Program-made: the position numbers and the translations under genes
The notes under the pieces: generated by a model
What the model was told of the DNA's origin: nothing
What the model saw: only the letters and a program-made list of their open reading frames with translations
The model's database searches: none
Part shown: in pieces, positions 1 to 6,710 of the stretch
Position numbering within the stretch: position 1 is the stretch's first letter
Layout: every line of letters begins with the position of its first letter
Source: DAOTUL01 sp034437435
GTDB taxonomy: Bacteria > Chloroflexota > Anaerolineae > Aggregatilineales > Phototrophicaceae
Assembly (NCBI GenBank): GCA_964417785.1
Contig: CAYQJO010000099.1
Coordinates: 1 to 14,642, forward strand
Direction: 5' to 3'
DNA: 14,642 nt

Positions 1-291
1 TATCACGCCATTATGGAAAAGGGCAGCACCGGCGATCTGTTCGTGGTTTCCAGCGGCCAGACCCGTAGCATTCAGTCCCTTCTGGATGGGCTGCTGGCCT
101 TAAGCGATGTTCGGATTGAAGTCGTATCTGACCCGGAGCGCATGCGCCCGGTCAATAATCCGGTGCTGCTTGGGGACAGCCGTCGCTTGCAGCAGGCGAC
201 CGGCTGGACACCCGAAATCACTTTTGAACAGTCACTCGCCGATATCATGGACGATTGTCGCCAGCGAGTTGCACAAGAAGGAAAAGCGTAA
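1..291 (+). CDS. rmd: GDP-6-deoxy-D-mannose reductase (Rmd-like), C-terminal fragment
   Basis: The reading frame is open from the first base, so the true start lies to the left; the in-frame ATG at 13 is internal. The 96 visible residues match the C-terminal substrate-binding part of extended short-chain dehydrogenases of the RMD group: 'VVSSGQTRSIQSLLDGLL', then 'DPERMRP', 'LLGDSRRLQQATGW' and 'FEQSLADI'. RMD enzymes reduce GDP-4-keto-6-deoxy-D-mannose to GDP-D-rhamnose with NAD(P)H in the cytoplasm. The neighbour supports this call, because gmd, which makes the substrate, follows with a 1-base stop/start overlap (TAATG). The nucleotide-binding half and the catalytic Tyr/Lys are not visible. 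A GDP-fucose synthase or a second Gmd-like epimerase is possible, but the C-terminal motif fits RMD better. Confidence 0.75.
   Translation, partial: YHAIMEKGSTGDLFVVSSGQTRSIQSLLDGLLALSDVRIEVVSDPERMRPVNNPVLLGDSRRLQQATGWTPEITFEQSLADIMDDCRQRVAQEGKA
275..281 (+). promoter_or_regulatory. Ribosome binding site deciding the gmd start
   Basis: AAGAAGG lies 9 bases before the ATG at 291, inside the last codons of the upstream reductase. It supports the start at 291 over the longer in-frame ATG at 255, which would add a non-conserved 12-residue extension before the Rossmann strand. Confidence 0.6.
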
Positions 292-1262
292 TGGCAAAAC
301 GTGCATTGATTACCGGTGTCACCGGCCAGGATGGATCGTATCTGGCGGAGTTTCTGCTGGAACAGGGGTATGAGGTCTTCGGTCTGGTTCGCCGGACCAG
401 CACCGTCTATTATCCGCGTATCCAGCATATCCAGGACAGGATCACTCTCGTTTCCGGTGATATGAGCGACCAACCGAGCCTGCAACGGGCTATCGCGGAC
501 ATCCGCCCGCATGAAGTCTACAATCTGGCGGCCCAGAGCTTCGTCCAGACCTCCTGGATTCAACCGGTGTTCACAGGCGATGTGACCGGGCTGGGTGTCA
601 CCCGTATTCTGGATGCGATCCGGACGGTTGATCCGGGGATTCGCTTTTATCAGGCGTCCAGCAGCGAGATGTTCGGTAAGGTACGTGAGGTGCCGCAGCG
701 AGAGGAGACACCGTTCTATCCGCGCAGCCCTTACGGTGTTGCCAAAGTCTACGGTCACTGGATTACCATCAACTATCGCGAGAGCTATAATATGCACACC
801 AGCAGTGGTATTCTGTTCAATCATGAAAGCCCGCGCCGGGGCATTGAGTTTGTGACCCGCAAAGTGACATACAACGCCGCCCGGATCAAACTGGGACTGG
901 TGAACGAACTGCGGATGGGCAATTATGACGCGCAGCGTGACTGGGGGTTCGCCGGTGATTACGTCAAAGCCATGTGGATGATGCTGCAACAGGATGAACC
1001 GGAAGATTATGTGGTTGCCACCGGCGAGACTCACGCGGTCCGCCGTCTGCTGGAAATCGCCTTCGCGACGGTGGACCTCGATTGGCAGAATTACACGGTC
1101 CAGGATGAGCGCTTCATGCGTCCGGCTGAGGTCGATCTTCTGGTTGGCGATCCGTCTAAAGCCGGTAAGAAGTTGGGCTGGGAGCCGCAGGTCTCATTCG
1201 AGCAGTTGGTGCAGATGATGGTGGAATCCGACCTGGATATGCTGAAGAAGCAGCAGCGATGA
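291..1262 (+). CDS. gmd: GDP-mannose 4,6-dehydratase
   Basis: This enzyme converts GDP-D-mannose to GDP-4-keto-6-deoxy-D-mannose, the branch point to GDP-rhamnose, GDP-fucose and related sugars, in the cytoplasm. The 323-residue product is typical of the shorter bacterial Gmd proteins. It has the NADP-binding motif GVTGQDG (residues 9-15), the catalytic SSSE around 123-126, the Y148-xxx-K152 pair, and the Gmd hallmark NHESPRRG (177-184), followed by 'GNYDAQRDWGFAGDYVKAMW'-type binding residues. The start at 291 places the Rossmann strand three residues in and has a good ribosome site. It overlaps the upstream reductase by 1 base and tatD by 4 bases (ATGA), so translation is probably coupled. 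With the upstream reductase it forms a GDP-D-rhamnose module. Confidence 0.95.
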   Translation: MAKRALITGVTGQDGSYLAEFLLEQGYEVFGLVRRTSTVYYPRIQHIQDRITLVSGDMSDQPSLQRAIADIRPHEVYNLAAQSFVQTSWIQPVFTGDVTGLGVTRILDAIRTVDPGIRFYQASSSEMFGKVREVPQREETPFYPRSPYGVAKVYGHWITINYRESYNMHTSSGILFNHESPRRGIEFVTRKVTYNAARIKLGLVNELRMGNYDAQRDWGFAGDYVKAMWMMLQQDEPEDYVVATGETHAVRRLLEIAFATVDLDWQNYTVQDERFMRPAEVDLLVGDPSKAGKKLGWEPQVSFEQLVQMMVESDLDMLKKQQR

Positions 1263-2053
1263 CATTGATCGATACACACTGCCATTTGAATTTCGAGAGT
1301 TATGATGAAGATCGTGATGCGGTGGTGGTGCGTGCGCTTGAGGCCGGGGTGACGACTGTCATCATCCCGGCGATTGACCTTGACTCGTGCCAGGTGGTGA
1401 TTGATCTCTCGCGGCGGTATCCGGGTGTGTATGCTGCGGTCGGGATTCACCCCACCAGCACCGCCGATTTCACGCTGGACAAGATCGATGGGCTGGCACA
1501 GTTGGCGGCAGCGGCGAAGATCGTCGCCGTCGGTGAGATTGGCCTGGACTACTACTGGGACGACAGCCCACCAGCATTGCAGCGGCAGGCATTTGAGGCT
1601 CAGCTTGAACTGGCAGCGCGATTAGCGCTTCCGGTCATCATTCACAACCGTGATGCGGGCGATGATGTCATGGATATGCTGGAAGCCTGGGTCGCTGGCG
1701 GACTGCCGGAGTCGCTCAAGGACCGTCCGGGGGTTCTGCATTCGTTCTCCGCACCGGCAGAGATCGCGGAACGGGCGTTGGGCGCTGGCTTCTGTCTGGG
1801 CTTTACCGGACCAATCACGTTTAAGAACGCGGACGAACTGCGCCGAGTCGCCAGCAGTGTACCCCTGGACCGTATCCTGGTCGAAACCGATGGACCATTC
1901 CTGACCCCGACTCCTTATCGTGGCCGGCGCAACGAACCTGCGTATGTCCCCTATATTGTGGAACGGCTGGCTGCACTGCATCAGGTTACACCCCAGGCGA
2001 TGGCGGAAGCGACCACAGCGAACGCCATTCGTCTGTTCAGTTTGCCTATATAG
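1259..2053 (+). CDS. TatD-family metal-dependent hydrolase (putative DNase)
   Basis: The 264-residue product is a full-length TatD/YcfH-type TIM-barrel hydrolase. Visible metal-ligand motifs in order are DTHCHL (His7, His9), VGEIGLDYY (Glu93), IHNRDA (His129), LHSFS (His161) and VETDGPFLTP (Asp211), followed by the family signature RGRRNEP (221-227). Characterised relatives are Mg-dependent 3'-5' exonucleases or DNases linked to DNA repair and degradation in the cytoplasm. The gene overlaps gmd by 4 bases (ATGA), so it is probably co-transcribed with the sugar-nucleotide genes although the functions are unrelated. No clear terminator follows its stop. The family call is secure; the substrate is not shown by the sequence. 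Confidence 0.93.
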   Translation: MTLIDTHCHLNFESYDEDRDAVVVRALEAGVTTVIIPAIDLDSCQVVIDLSRRYPGVYAAVGIHPTSTADFTLDKIDGLAQLAAAAKIVAVGEIGLDYYWDDSPPALQRQAFEAQLELAARLALPVIIHNRDAGDDVMDMLEAWVAGGLPESLKDRPGVLHSFSAPAEIAERALGAGFCLGFTGPITFKNADELRRVASSVPLDRILVETDGPFLTPTPYRGRRNEPAYVPYIVERLAALHQVTPQAMAEATTANAIRLFSLPI

Positions 2054-2079
2054 AACGTATTTGAATTGTGCGACATGCC

Positions 2080-2101
2080 TGATGTGACAATGGACACATC
2101 A
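2080..2101. promoter_or_regulatory. Dyad-symmetric operator candidate upstream of the oxidoreductase operon
   Basis: TGATGTG (2080-2086) and CACATCA (2095-2101) are perfect 7-base inverted arms separated by 8 bases. The dyad overlaps the candidate -35 box at 2091-2096, a usual position for a repressor or CRP/FNR-superfamily site. The following bases are A-rich rather than T-rich, so it is not a plus-strand terminator. The regulator is unknown. Confidence 0.4.
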
Positions 2102-2117
2102 AAAAATGGCGTATGAT
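2091..2117 (+). promoter_or_regulatory. Candidate promoter of the ferredoxin oxidoreductase operon
   Basis: TGGACA (2091-2096) and TATGAT (2112-2117) each match the sigma-70 consensus at five of six positions, but the 15-base spacing is short. GATACT at 2115-2120 is an alternative -10 with 18-base spacing. The box sits in the AT-rich 135-base gap between tatD and the ferredoxin gene. A small 6-bp-arm AT hairpin (2162-2177) lies directly before the ribosome site GGAG at 2178-2181. Confidence 0.35.
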
Positions 2118-2188
2118 ACTGTGCGCTGGCATTAATGTGTCTTACGATAAATAGAAGACGAAAAATATCTTTATTTTGGAGTCACTAT

Positions 2189-2425
2189 ATGGGAACTATA
2201 GTCATAGATGCCGAACGCTGTAAAGGCTGTAACCTCTGTACGACGGTATGCCCTCAGCATGTTCTCTTTCTGGATAATGACAAAATCAATGCGAAAGGTT
2301 ACCACCCGGCGCTGCTGGTAGACCCCGAACACCGGTGTACGGGTTGTGCCGTGTGCGCTGTGATCTGTCCTGATGTGGCGATCACGGTGTATCGGGAGAG
2401 CCGCCGCAAGGAGATGGTGCCATGA
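2189..2425 (+). CDS. 2-oxoacid:ferredoxin oxidoreductase delta subunit (2x[4Fe-4S] ferredoxin)
   Basis: This is a 78-residue bacterial-type ferredoxin carrying two complete CxxCxxCxxxCP motifs: Cys11, 14, 17, 21 and Cys50, 53, 56, 60. In multi-subunit 2-oxoacid:ferredoxin oxidoreductases this small subunit passes electrons from the TPP/4Fe-4S core to external ferredoxin. The start at 2189 is chosen because GGAG (2178-2181) stands 7 bases upstream and the protein begins just before the first cluster motif; a longer in-frame ATG at 2135 would add a basic, unconserved extension. Its stop overlaps the alpha-subunit start (ATGA), so the two are translationally coupled. The family would call it KorD or VorD depending on the substrate. 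Confidence 0.9.
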   Translation: MGTIVIDAERCKGCNLCTTVCPQHVLFLDNDKINAKGYHPALLVDPEHRCTGCAVCAVICPDVAITVYRESRRKEMVP

Positions 2426-3471
2426 TGCGCGAACTGCTGAAAGGCAATGTCGCTATTGCTGAGGCGGCGGTGCGGGCCGGGGTGGAGGCCTATTTTGGGT
2501 ATCCGATCACCCCACAGACTGAACTCCTGGAACATATGGCAAAGCGCATGGTCGAGTTGGACCGGGCGTTTGTCCAGGCAGAGAGCGAAGTCTCGGCGGT
2601 GAATATGGTCTACGGTGCCGCCTGCGCCGGTGCCAGGGTGATGTCGTCTTCATCCAGTCCCGGCGTCAGTTTGATGCAGGAAGGGCTGTCTTATATTGCC
2701 GGATCAGAGGTCCCCTGTGTGCTGATCGACATCATGCGCGGTGGGCCGGGCCTGGGCAACATCCAACCGTCACAGAGCGACTATTTCCAGGTCACACGGT
2801 CAGCGGGACATGGTGATTATCATCCGATTGTGCTGGCTCCCGCTTCGGTGCAGGAGGCCATTGATTTCACTGTTTTGGCGTTTGATCTGGCTGAGCAATA
2901 CCGTCATCTTGTTATTGTCGTGGGTGATGGCTTGATTGGTCAGATGATGGAACCGGCAGAACTGCCACCGATGCGCGAGATGCAGACGGAGCGTCCTAAA
3001 TGGGCCACCATCGGCGCGGACGGGCGCGAGAAAAATGTGATCACGTCGTTGGCACTGGACGCAGATCAGCTTGAAGCCCATAACGACCGTATCCAGGAGC
3101 GGTTGGCGGTCATCAAAGAAAATGAACAGCGGTCGGTGGAGTTCTTCACGGACGACTGTGATCTGCTGGTGGTGGCTTTCGGCACCGGCGGTCGCATCAG
3201 TTATACGGCGGTGGAGACGGTGCGTGAGCGAGGACTGAAGGTCGGTCTTTTCCGCCCGCAGTCGTTGTGGCCCTTCCCGGAAAAGCGGCTGTCTGAGTTG
3301 ATGGATTCGGTCGGTGGTTGTCTGGTGGTGGAGATGAATGCCGGGCAGATGGTGGATGATGTGCGCATGGTCGCTGCCGGTCGCGTTCCAGTGGCGTTCT
3401 ACGGTCGGACGGGCGGCTCGGTCCCCATGCCGGATGAACTGGTTCAGGTAATGGAGGAGTTGGCACGATGA
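2422..3471 (+). CDS. vorB: 2-oxoacid:ferredoxin oxidoreductase alpha subunit (VorB/KorA type)
   Basis: The alpha subunit of an oxygen-sensitive enzyme that oxidatively decarboxylates a 2-oxoacid to its acyl-CoA and reduces ferredoxin in the cytoplasm. The 349-residue protein is full length for the unfused alpha subunit. It shows GYPITPQTE (26-34), QAESE (52-56), SSSSPG (76-81) and RGGPGLGNIQPSQSD (106-120), and ends with the transketolase C-terminal-like domain ('LVVAFGTGGRISYTAVE', 'VEMNAGQMVDDV'). The overall wording of these motifs resembles the 3-methyl-2-oxobutanoate group (VorB), but 2-oxoglutarate enzymes share most of them, so the substrate is inferred. The ribosome site AAGGAGA (2408-2413) precedes the start by 8 bases. 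There is a 4-base overlap with the genes on both sides. The gamma domain is not fused here; it is a separate gene at 4251. Confidence 0.92.
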   Translation: MMRELLKGNVAIAEAAVRAGVEAYFGYPITPQTELLEHMAKRMVELDRAFVQAESEVSAVNMVYGAACAGARVMSSSSSPGVSLMQEGLSYIAGSEVPCVLIDIMRGGPGLGNIQPSQSDYFQVTRSAGHGDYHPIVLAPASVQEAIDFTVLAFDLAEQYRHLVIVVGDGLIGQMMEPAELPPMREMQTERPKWATIGADGREKNVITSLALDADQLEAHNDRIQERLAVIKENEQRSVEFFTDDCDLLVVAFGTGGRISYTAVETVRERGLKVGLFRPQSLWPFPEKRLSELMDSVGGCLVVEMNAGQMVDDVRMVAAGRVPVAFYGRTGGSVPMPDELVQVMEELAR

Positions 3472-4238
3472 TTCTTGAAGAAACTATGCAGGTTGTTTAC
3501 CAGCGTCCCGAGTCATTGGAGGATGTGCCGACGCACTACTGTCCGGGATGTACCCATAGCATCGCGCACCGGCTCGTCGCTGAGGTGATCGATGAGTTGG
3601 GGCTGCGCGAGCGGACGGTGCTGGTCGCACCGGTCGGCTGCGCGGTGTTTGCCTATGAATACTTCCGCGTGGACGGTGTGGAAGCCGCGCACGGGCGTGC
3701 GCCCGCGATGGCGACCGGCCTCAAGCGTGTCCAGCCGAATAGCGTGGTCTTTACCTATCAGGGCGACGGCGATCTAGCCTCCATCGGGACGGCAGAGATT
3801 ATCCATGCGGCGGCACGCGGCGAGAAGATCACGACGATCTTCATCAACAACGCCATCTATGGGATGACGGGTGGGCAGATGGCCCCTACGTCACTGCCCG
3901 GCCAGAAGACGACATCCTCGCCGGCTGGACGTGATACCGGCATCGCCGGTTTTCCGCTCAAGATGTGCGAGTTGTTATCTCAGGTTGATGGCTCGGCCTA
4001 TATCGCACGGCGCTCTCTGCATGACGTGACTCACATCCGTAAGGCCAAAAAGGCAATCAAGACCGCGTTCGAGGTGCAATTGGCCGGGTTGGGGTTCAGT
4101 ATGGTCGAACTGCTTTCAAGCTGCCCGACGAACTGGGGTATGACGCCGGAGCAGGCGTTGGAATGGGTGCGCGACAACATGGTACCTTATTATCCGCTGG
4201 GCGATTACAAAGTCCACGATGCAGTGAAGTCACTGTAG
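3468..4238 (+). CDS. 2-oxoacid:ferredoxin oxidoreductase beta subunit (TPP-binding)
   Basis: The beta subunit carries thiamine pyrophosphate and a 4Fe-4S cluster. In the 256-residue product the cluster ligands are visible as CPGC (Cys25, Cys28) with Cys58 in PVGCAVF, and a further Cys in the C-terminal part ('LLSSCPTNWG'). The TPP/Mg motif is GDGD (99-102) followed by INNAIYGMTGGQ (126-137). The start at 3468 has a strong ribosome site GGAGGAG (3453-3459) 8 bases upstream and overlaps the alpha stop by 4 bases; an in-frame ATG at 3486 is a weaker alternative. It must assemble with the alpha and gamma subunits encoded on either side. Substrate range (branched-chain 2-oxoacids or 2-oxoglutarate) cannot be read from this subunit. 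Confidence 0.93.
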   Translation: MILEETMQVVYQRPESLEDVPTHYCPGCTHSIAHRLVAEVIDELGLRERTVLVAPVGCAVFAYEYFRVDGVEAAHGRAPAMATGLKRVQPNSVVFTYQGDGDLASIGTAEIIHAAARGEKITTIFINNAIYGMTGGQMAPTSLPGQKTTSSPAGRDTGIAGFPLKMCELLSQVDGSAYIARRSLHDVTHIRKAKKAIKTAFEVQLAGLGFSMVELLSSCPTNWGMTPEQALEWVRDNMVPYYPLGDYKVHDAVKSL

Positions 4239-4250
4239 GAGGCCAGAGTC

Positions 4251-4805
4251 ATGCAAGAATCGTTCCTTTTTTCCGGTTTCGGCGGTCAGGGTGTGATGTT
4301 TGTGGGGCAACTGCTGGCCTATGCAGCGATGGATGCCGGGTTGGAAGTGACCTGGATTCCGTCGTATGGCCCGGAGATGCGCGGCGGCACGGCCCACTGT
4401 ACCGTCATCATCGGTGACAAACCGATTGGATCGCCGGTGGTAGCGCGTCCTGATACCGTTATCGCGTTCAACAAACCGTCATTTGAGAAGTACGACGCAC
4501 TGGTGGCACCTGGCGGTTTACTGGTGGCGAATGGATCGTTGATCCCGGATGGTAATACGGATCGTACTGATATGACGCTGCTGCAAGTCCCGGCGACCGA
4601 CATCGCTTACGAGATGGGCAATGCCCGGCTGGCAAATGTGGTTTTGCTGGGGGCAACGCTGAAAGCACGCCCGGTACTGACGCTGGAAGACCTATCGGCG
4701 GCGCTGGATGCCCATATCCCGGCGCACCGGCGCAATATGCTGGATGTGAATTTGCTGGCGCTCCAGCGTGGTGCTTCGTTTGCGCAGGAGTTGGTCGCTA
4801 TCTAA
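4251..4805 (+). CDS. 2-oxoacid:ferredoxin oxidoreductase gamma subunit
   Basis: A 184-residue stand-alone gamma subunit. It starts with the Rossmann-like FSGFGGQGV motif (7-15), followed by SYGPEMRGGTAHC (38-50), the SPVVARPD strand, and NVVLLGA (about 129-135), all typical of the POR/KOR gamma domain that binds the CoA substrate side of the complex. TAGGAGG (4236-4242), which includes the beta stop codon, is an ideal ribosome site 8 bases before the ATG. It is the last gene of the delta-alpha-beta-gamma operon; a strong hairpin begins 7 bases after its stop. Confidence 0.93.
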   Translation: MQESFLFSGFGGQGVMFVGQLLAYAAMDAGLEVTWIPSYGPEMRGGTAHCTVIIGDKPIGSPVVARPDTVIAFNKPSFEKYDALVAPGGLLVANGSLIPDGNTDRTDMTLLQVPATDIAYEMGNARLANVVLLGATLKARPVLTLEDLSAALDAHIPAHRRNMLDVNLLALQRGASFAQELVAI

Positions 4806-4851
4806 ATCAAAAAATCAGGGCTGGCGTGGTGGGGATACGCCAGCCCTGATT
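4806..4851 (-). terminator. Intrinsic terminator between convergent genes
   Basis: AATCAGGGCTGGCGT (4813-4827) and its exact reverse complement (4837-4851) form a 15-bp perfect GC-rich stem with a 9-base loop. Read on the minus strand, the stem begins 8 bases after the stop of the 4860-5645 gene and runs directly into a T-rich tract (the A-rich plus-strand bases 4804-4812), as expected for Rho-independent termination. On the plus strand the stem follows the gamma-subunit stop but is followed by TGTAGGGGG rather than a T run, so termination in that direction is less certain. Confidence 0.85.
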
Positions 4852-4859
4852 GTAGGGGG

Positions 4860-5645
4860 TTAGATCGACGTTGCCGGAACACGTTCCAGCATCTCGGTGA
4901 GCCGCTCGCTCAGTTCGTTGAGCAGTTCGTCGGCACGTTCCTGGGTGATGCGTTCGTTCTCGACGGCCTGGGCCAGACGTTCCTCGGCCTGTGTGGTTAT
5001 AGTGCTGACAAAGGCGTCGGCGCTGCTGCCGTTGGCTTCCAGGATTTCGGTCAATGTCATGCCCTCGCGGCGCAGTTCAATGATTTCACGCCCTGTCAGA
5101 CCAGTGAGTTCGGTGATCGTGTCATTGAGGTTGCCGATGATGCCGTCGCGTTCACGCACCGGCGGCATGATGGGACGTTCGCGACCGGTCAGTTCGCGGT
5201 TCATCGCATCTTCAATACGCTGGTCGAGATTGCTGAGCATTTCGTCGGCCTGTTCCTGATCGATCCGGCCCGCTTCGAGTGCGGTGTTAATACGTTCGGT
5301 GAGTGCGGCGCTGACTTCAGCAGCGATGACGCTGGGATCACCGCCGTTGGCCTCAATTACAGCATTTAGTGTGGTGCCGTTGCGCAGTTCTTGCATCAGA
5401 TCACGGGCGTCCAGTCCGGTCTCGTTCACGATCACTTCCAGGATGTCGCGCATGACGTCTGGCCGGTTCTGCATTCTGTCACGGAAACTGCCGGGGCCAC
5501 CTTCACCACCGCGTCCGCCGCGTGGGCCACCGGGTTGCGTGCTGGGTGGTTGGTCGCCGCCGTCCTGTGCGGAAACTGTTGCGGCGAACAGGGCGAGCAT
5601 AGCAATGACCATCATCACGATGAGTGTGTGTTTCCTGAACTGCAT
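4860..5645 (-). CDS. Secreted protein with two tandem helical repeats, function unknown
   Basis: I do not recognise a named family. The 261-residue product starts with a clear Sec signal peptide: basic 'MQFRKH', a hydrophobic core to about residue 22, and a probable type I cleavage after VSA at residue 26. A Gly/Pro/Arg-rich linker (27-55) follows. The rest is two copies of an approximately 80-residue helical, highly charged unit, at about 70-150 and 176-256. Matching landmarks are 'ETGLDARDLMQELRNG-TTL' against 'LTGLTGREIIELRREG-MTL', 'IEANG' against 'LEANG', and 'EAGRIDQEQADEML' against 'ENERITQERADELL'; these lie about 105 residues apart. There are no Cys residues. AAGGAG sits 6 bases before the start (plus-strand 5652-5657). 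It is transcribed convergently to the oxidoreductase operon and divergently from the glycan operon. A periplasmic or cell-surface location is inferred; a role is not. Confidence 0.8.
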   Translation of the reverse strand: MQFRKHTLIVMMVIAMLALFAATVSAQDGGDQPPSTQPGGPRGGRGGEGGPGSFRDRMQNRPDVMRDILEVIVNETGLDARDLMQELRNGTTLNAVIEANGGDPSVIAAEVSAALTERINTALEAGRIDQEQADEMLSNLDQRIEDAMNRELTGRERPIMPPVRERDGIIGNLNDTITELTGLTGREIIELRREGMTLTEILEANGSSADAFVSTITTQAEERLAQAVENERITQERADELLNELSERLTEMLERVPATSI

Positions 5646-5703
5646 GATTTTCTCCTTAGTGACTTATCTAAAGGTATAGTCGCATCCAGGTGTAATCAAT
5701 CCT

Positions 5704-5731
5704 CTGGCAAATTGTAAAACATTGGTAAAAT
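5704..5731 (+). promoter_or_regulatory. Candidate promoter of the glycan operon
   Basis: CTGGCA (5704-5709, four of six matches) and TAAAAT (5726-5731, five of six matches) are separated by 16 bases. Transcription would begin near 5738, which is incompatible with translation from the ATG at 5736 but fits the GTG start at 5760. The same stretch holds a near-tandem pair, ATTGTAAAA (5711-5719) and ATTGGTAAAA (5721-5730). It lies in the short region shared with the divergent gene ending at 5645, for which I see no convincing promoter. Confidence 0.35.
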
Positions 5732-5747
5732 CGGCATGAAAAGAGGT

Positions 5748-5752
5748 AAGGA
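5748..5752 (+). promoter_or_regulatory. Ribosome binding site supporting a GTG start for the GT2 gene
   Basis: AAGGA stands 7 bases before the in-frame GTG at 5760. No Shine-Dalgarno-like sequence precedes the ATG at 5736. Confidence 0.5.
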
Positions 5753-5759
5753 TGGTGCA

Positions 5760-6710
5760 GTGGTTGACCTGTCGGTCATCATCGTGAGTTGGAACGTCGC
5801 CGACATGCTGGTGGATTGCCTCGAAAGCATCTTATCGAATTCGATTGCGATGCGGATACCGGATGCGGAGCGGCTTAAGACCGAAGTCATTGTCGTAGAT
5901 TCCGCCAGTTCCGATGCGACGGTACCGATCCTGGAACAACACTATCCCCAGGTACGTTTGTTCAAGCAGGATCAGAACATCGGTTTCACCCGTGCCAACA
6001 ACATCGGTCTGGAGCAGGCGCGAGGCCGCCACATTCTGCTCCTCAACCCGGATACAGTGGTACTCGGACGGGCGCTGGAAGAGATGGTACAGTATCTTGA
6101 CGATCACCGGGATGTGGGTGTGGTGGGACCCTATACCCTCAACACCGATGGTACCATGCAATCCACCCGGCGGCGTTTCCCGACGTTGGCGCTGGCGTTT
6201 TTCGAGAGTACCTGGCTGCAACCGTTTGCCCCCAAGTCTATGCTCGATTATTACTATGTCAACGATGCGCCCGAACTGGCGACCGTTGATGTCGATTGGG
6301 TGCAGGGATCGGCGCTGATGTTGCGGCGCGAAGTTTATGAACAGATCGGCGGCCTGGATACCGGCTATGTGATGTTTTCCGAGGAACTGGACTGGTGCCA
6401 GCGGGCAAAGGATGAGGGCTGGCGGGTTGTCTTTTTGCCCAACGCACAGATCATTCATCATGGCGGTAGGAGTACCGATCAGGTGACAGCCAACAAGCAT
6501 ATCTACTTCCAGGAAAGCAAGCTGCGCTATTTCCGCAAGTATCATGGCTGGCGGATTGCCCGGATTTTGCGCCTGTTTCTGCTGGTAAATTATCTGTGGC
6601 AGATCGGGATCGAGACAGTGAAGTCAGTCCTGGGCAGCAAACCAGCCATGCGCCGTGACCGGATTCGCGCATACTGGCAGGTCCTCCGGTCGGGCCTCAA
6701 GGTGACTTGA
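5760..6710 (+). CDS. GT2 family glycosyltransferase (rhamnosyltransferase-like)
   Basis: An inverting GT-A glycosyltransferase that would add a sugar from a nucleotide donor to a lipid-linked glycan at the inner membrane face. Numbering from GTG 5760, the 316-residue protein shows the opening strand DLSVIIVSWN (3-12), DSASSD (47-52), the 'NIGFTRANNIGL' stretch (73-84), the DXD-equivalent LLNPDT (94-99), WVQGSALMLRR (180-190), the acceptor-side acidic motif EELDWC (208-213) and HHGGRST (233-239). This motif set is that of WbbL-like rhamnosyltransferases, which fits the GDP-rhamnose genes at the left of the window, although those make a GDP rather than a dTDP donor. An ATG at 5736 would extend it by eight residues but lacks a ribosome site. 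The stop overlaps the next start by 1 base (TGATG). The start is moderately sure and the family very sure. Confidence 0.9.
   Translation: MVDLSVIIVSWNVADMLVDCLESILSNSIAMRIPDAERLKTEVIVVDSASSDATVPILEQHYPQVRLFKQDQNIGFTRANNIGLEQARGRHILLLNPDTVVLGRALEEMVQYLDDHRDVGVVGPYTLNTDGTMQSTRRRFPTLALAFFESTWLQPFAPKSMLDYYYVNDAPELATVDVDWVQGSALMLRREVYEQIGGLDTGYVMFSEELDWCQRAKDEGWRVVFLPNAQIIHHGGRSTDQVTANKHIYFQESKLRYFRKYHGWRIARILRLFLLVNYLWQIGIETVKSVLGSKPAMRRDRIRAYWQVLRSGLKVT

Noticed and set aside
72..1034. Long open frame on the minus strand (320 codons) opposite rmd/gmd
   Set aside because: It is a shadow of the strongly recognisable plus-strand genes; its translation has no recognisable domain and no ribosome site is evident.
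2080..2101. The 7-bp-arm dyad as a terminator of the rmd-gmd-tatD transcript
   Set aside because: The arms are short and followed by an A run instead of a T run on the plus strand; a position over a -35 box fits an operator better.
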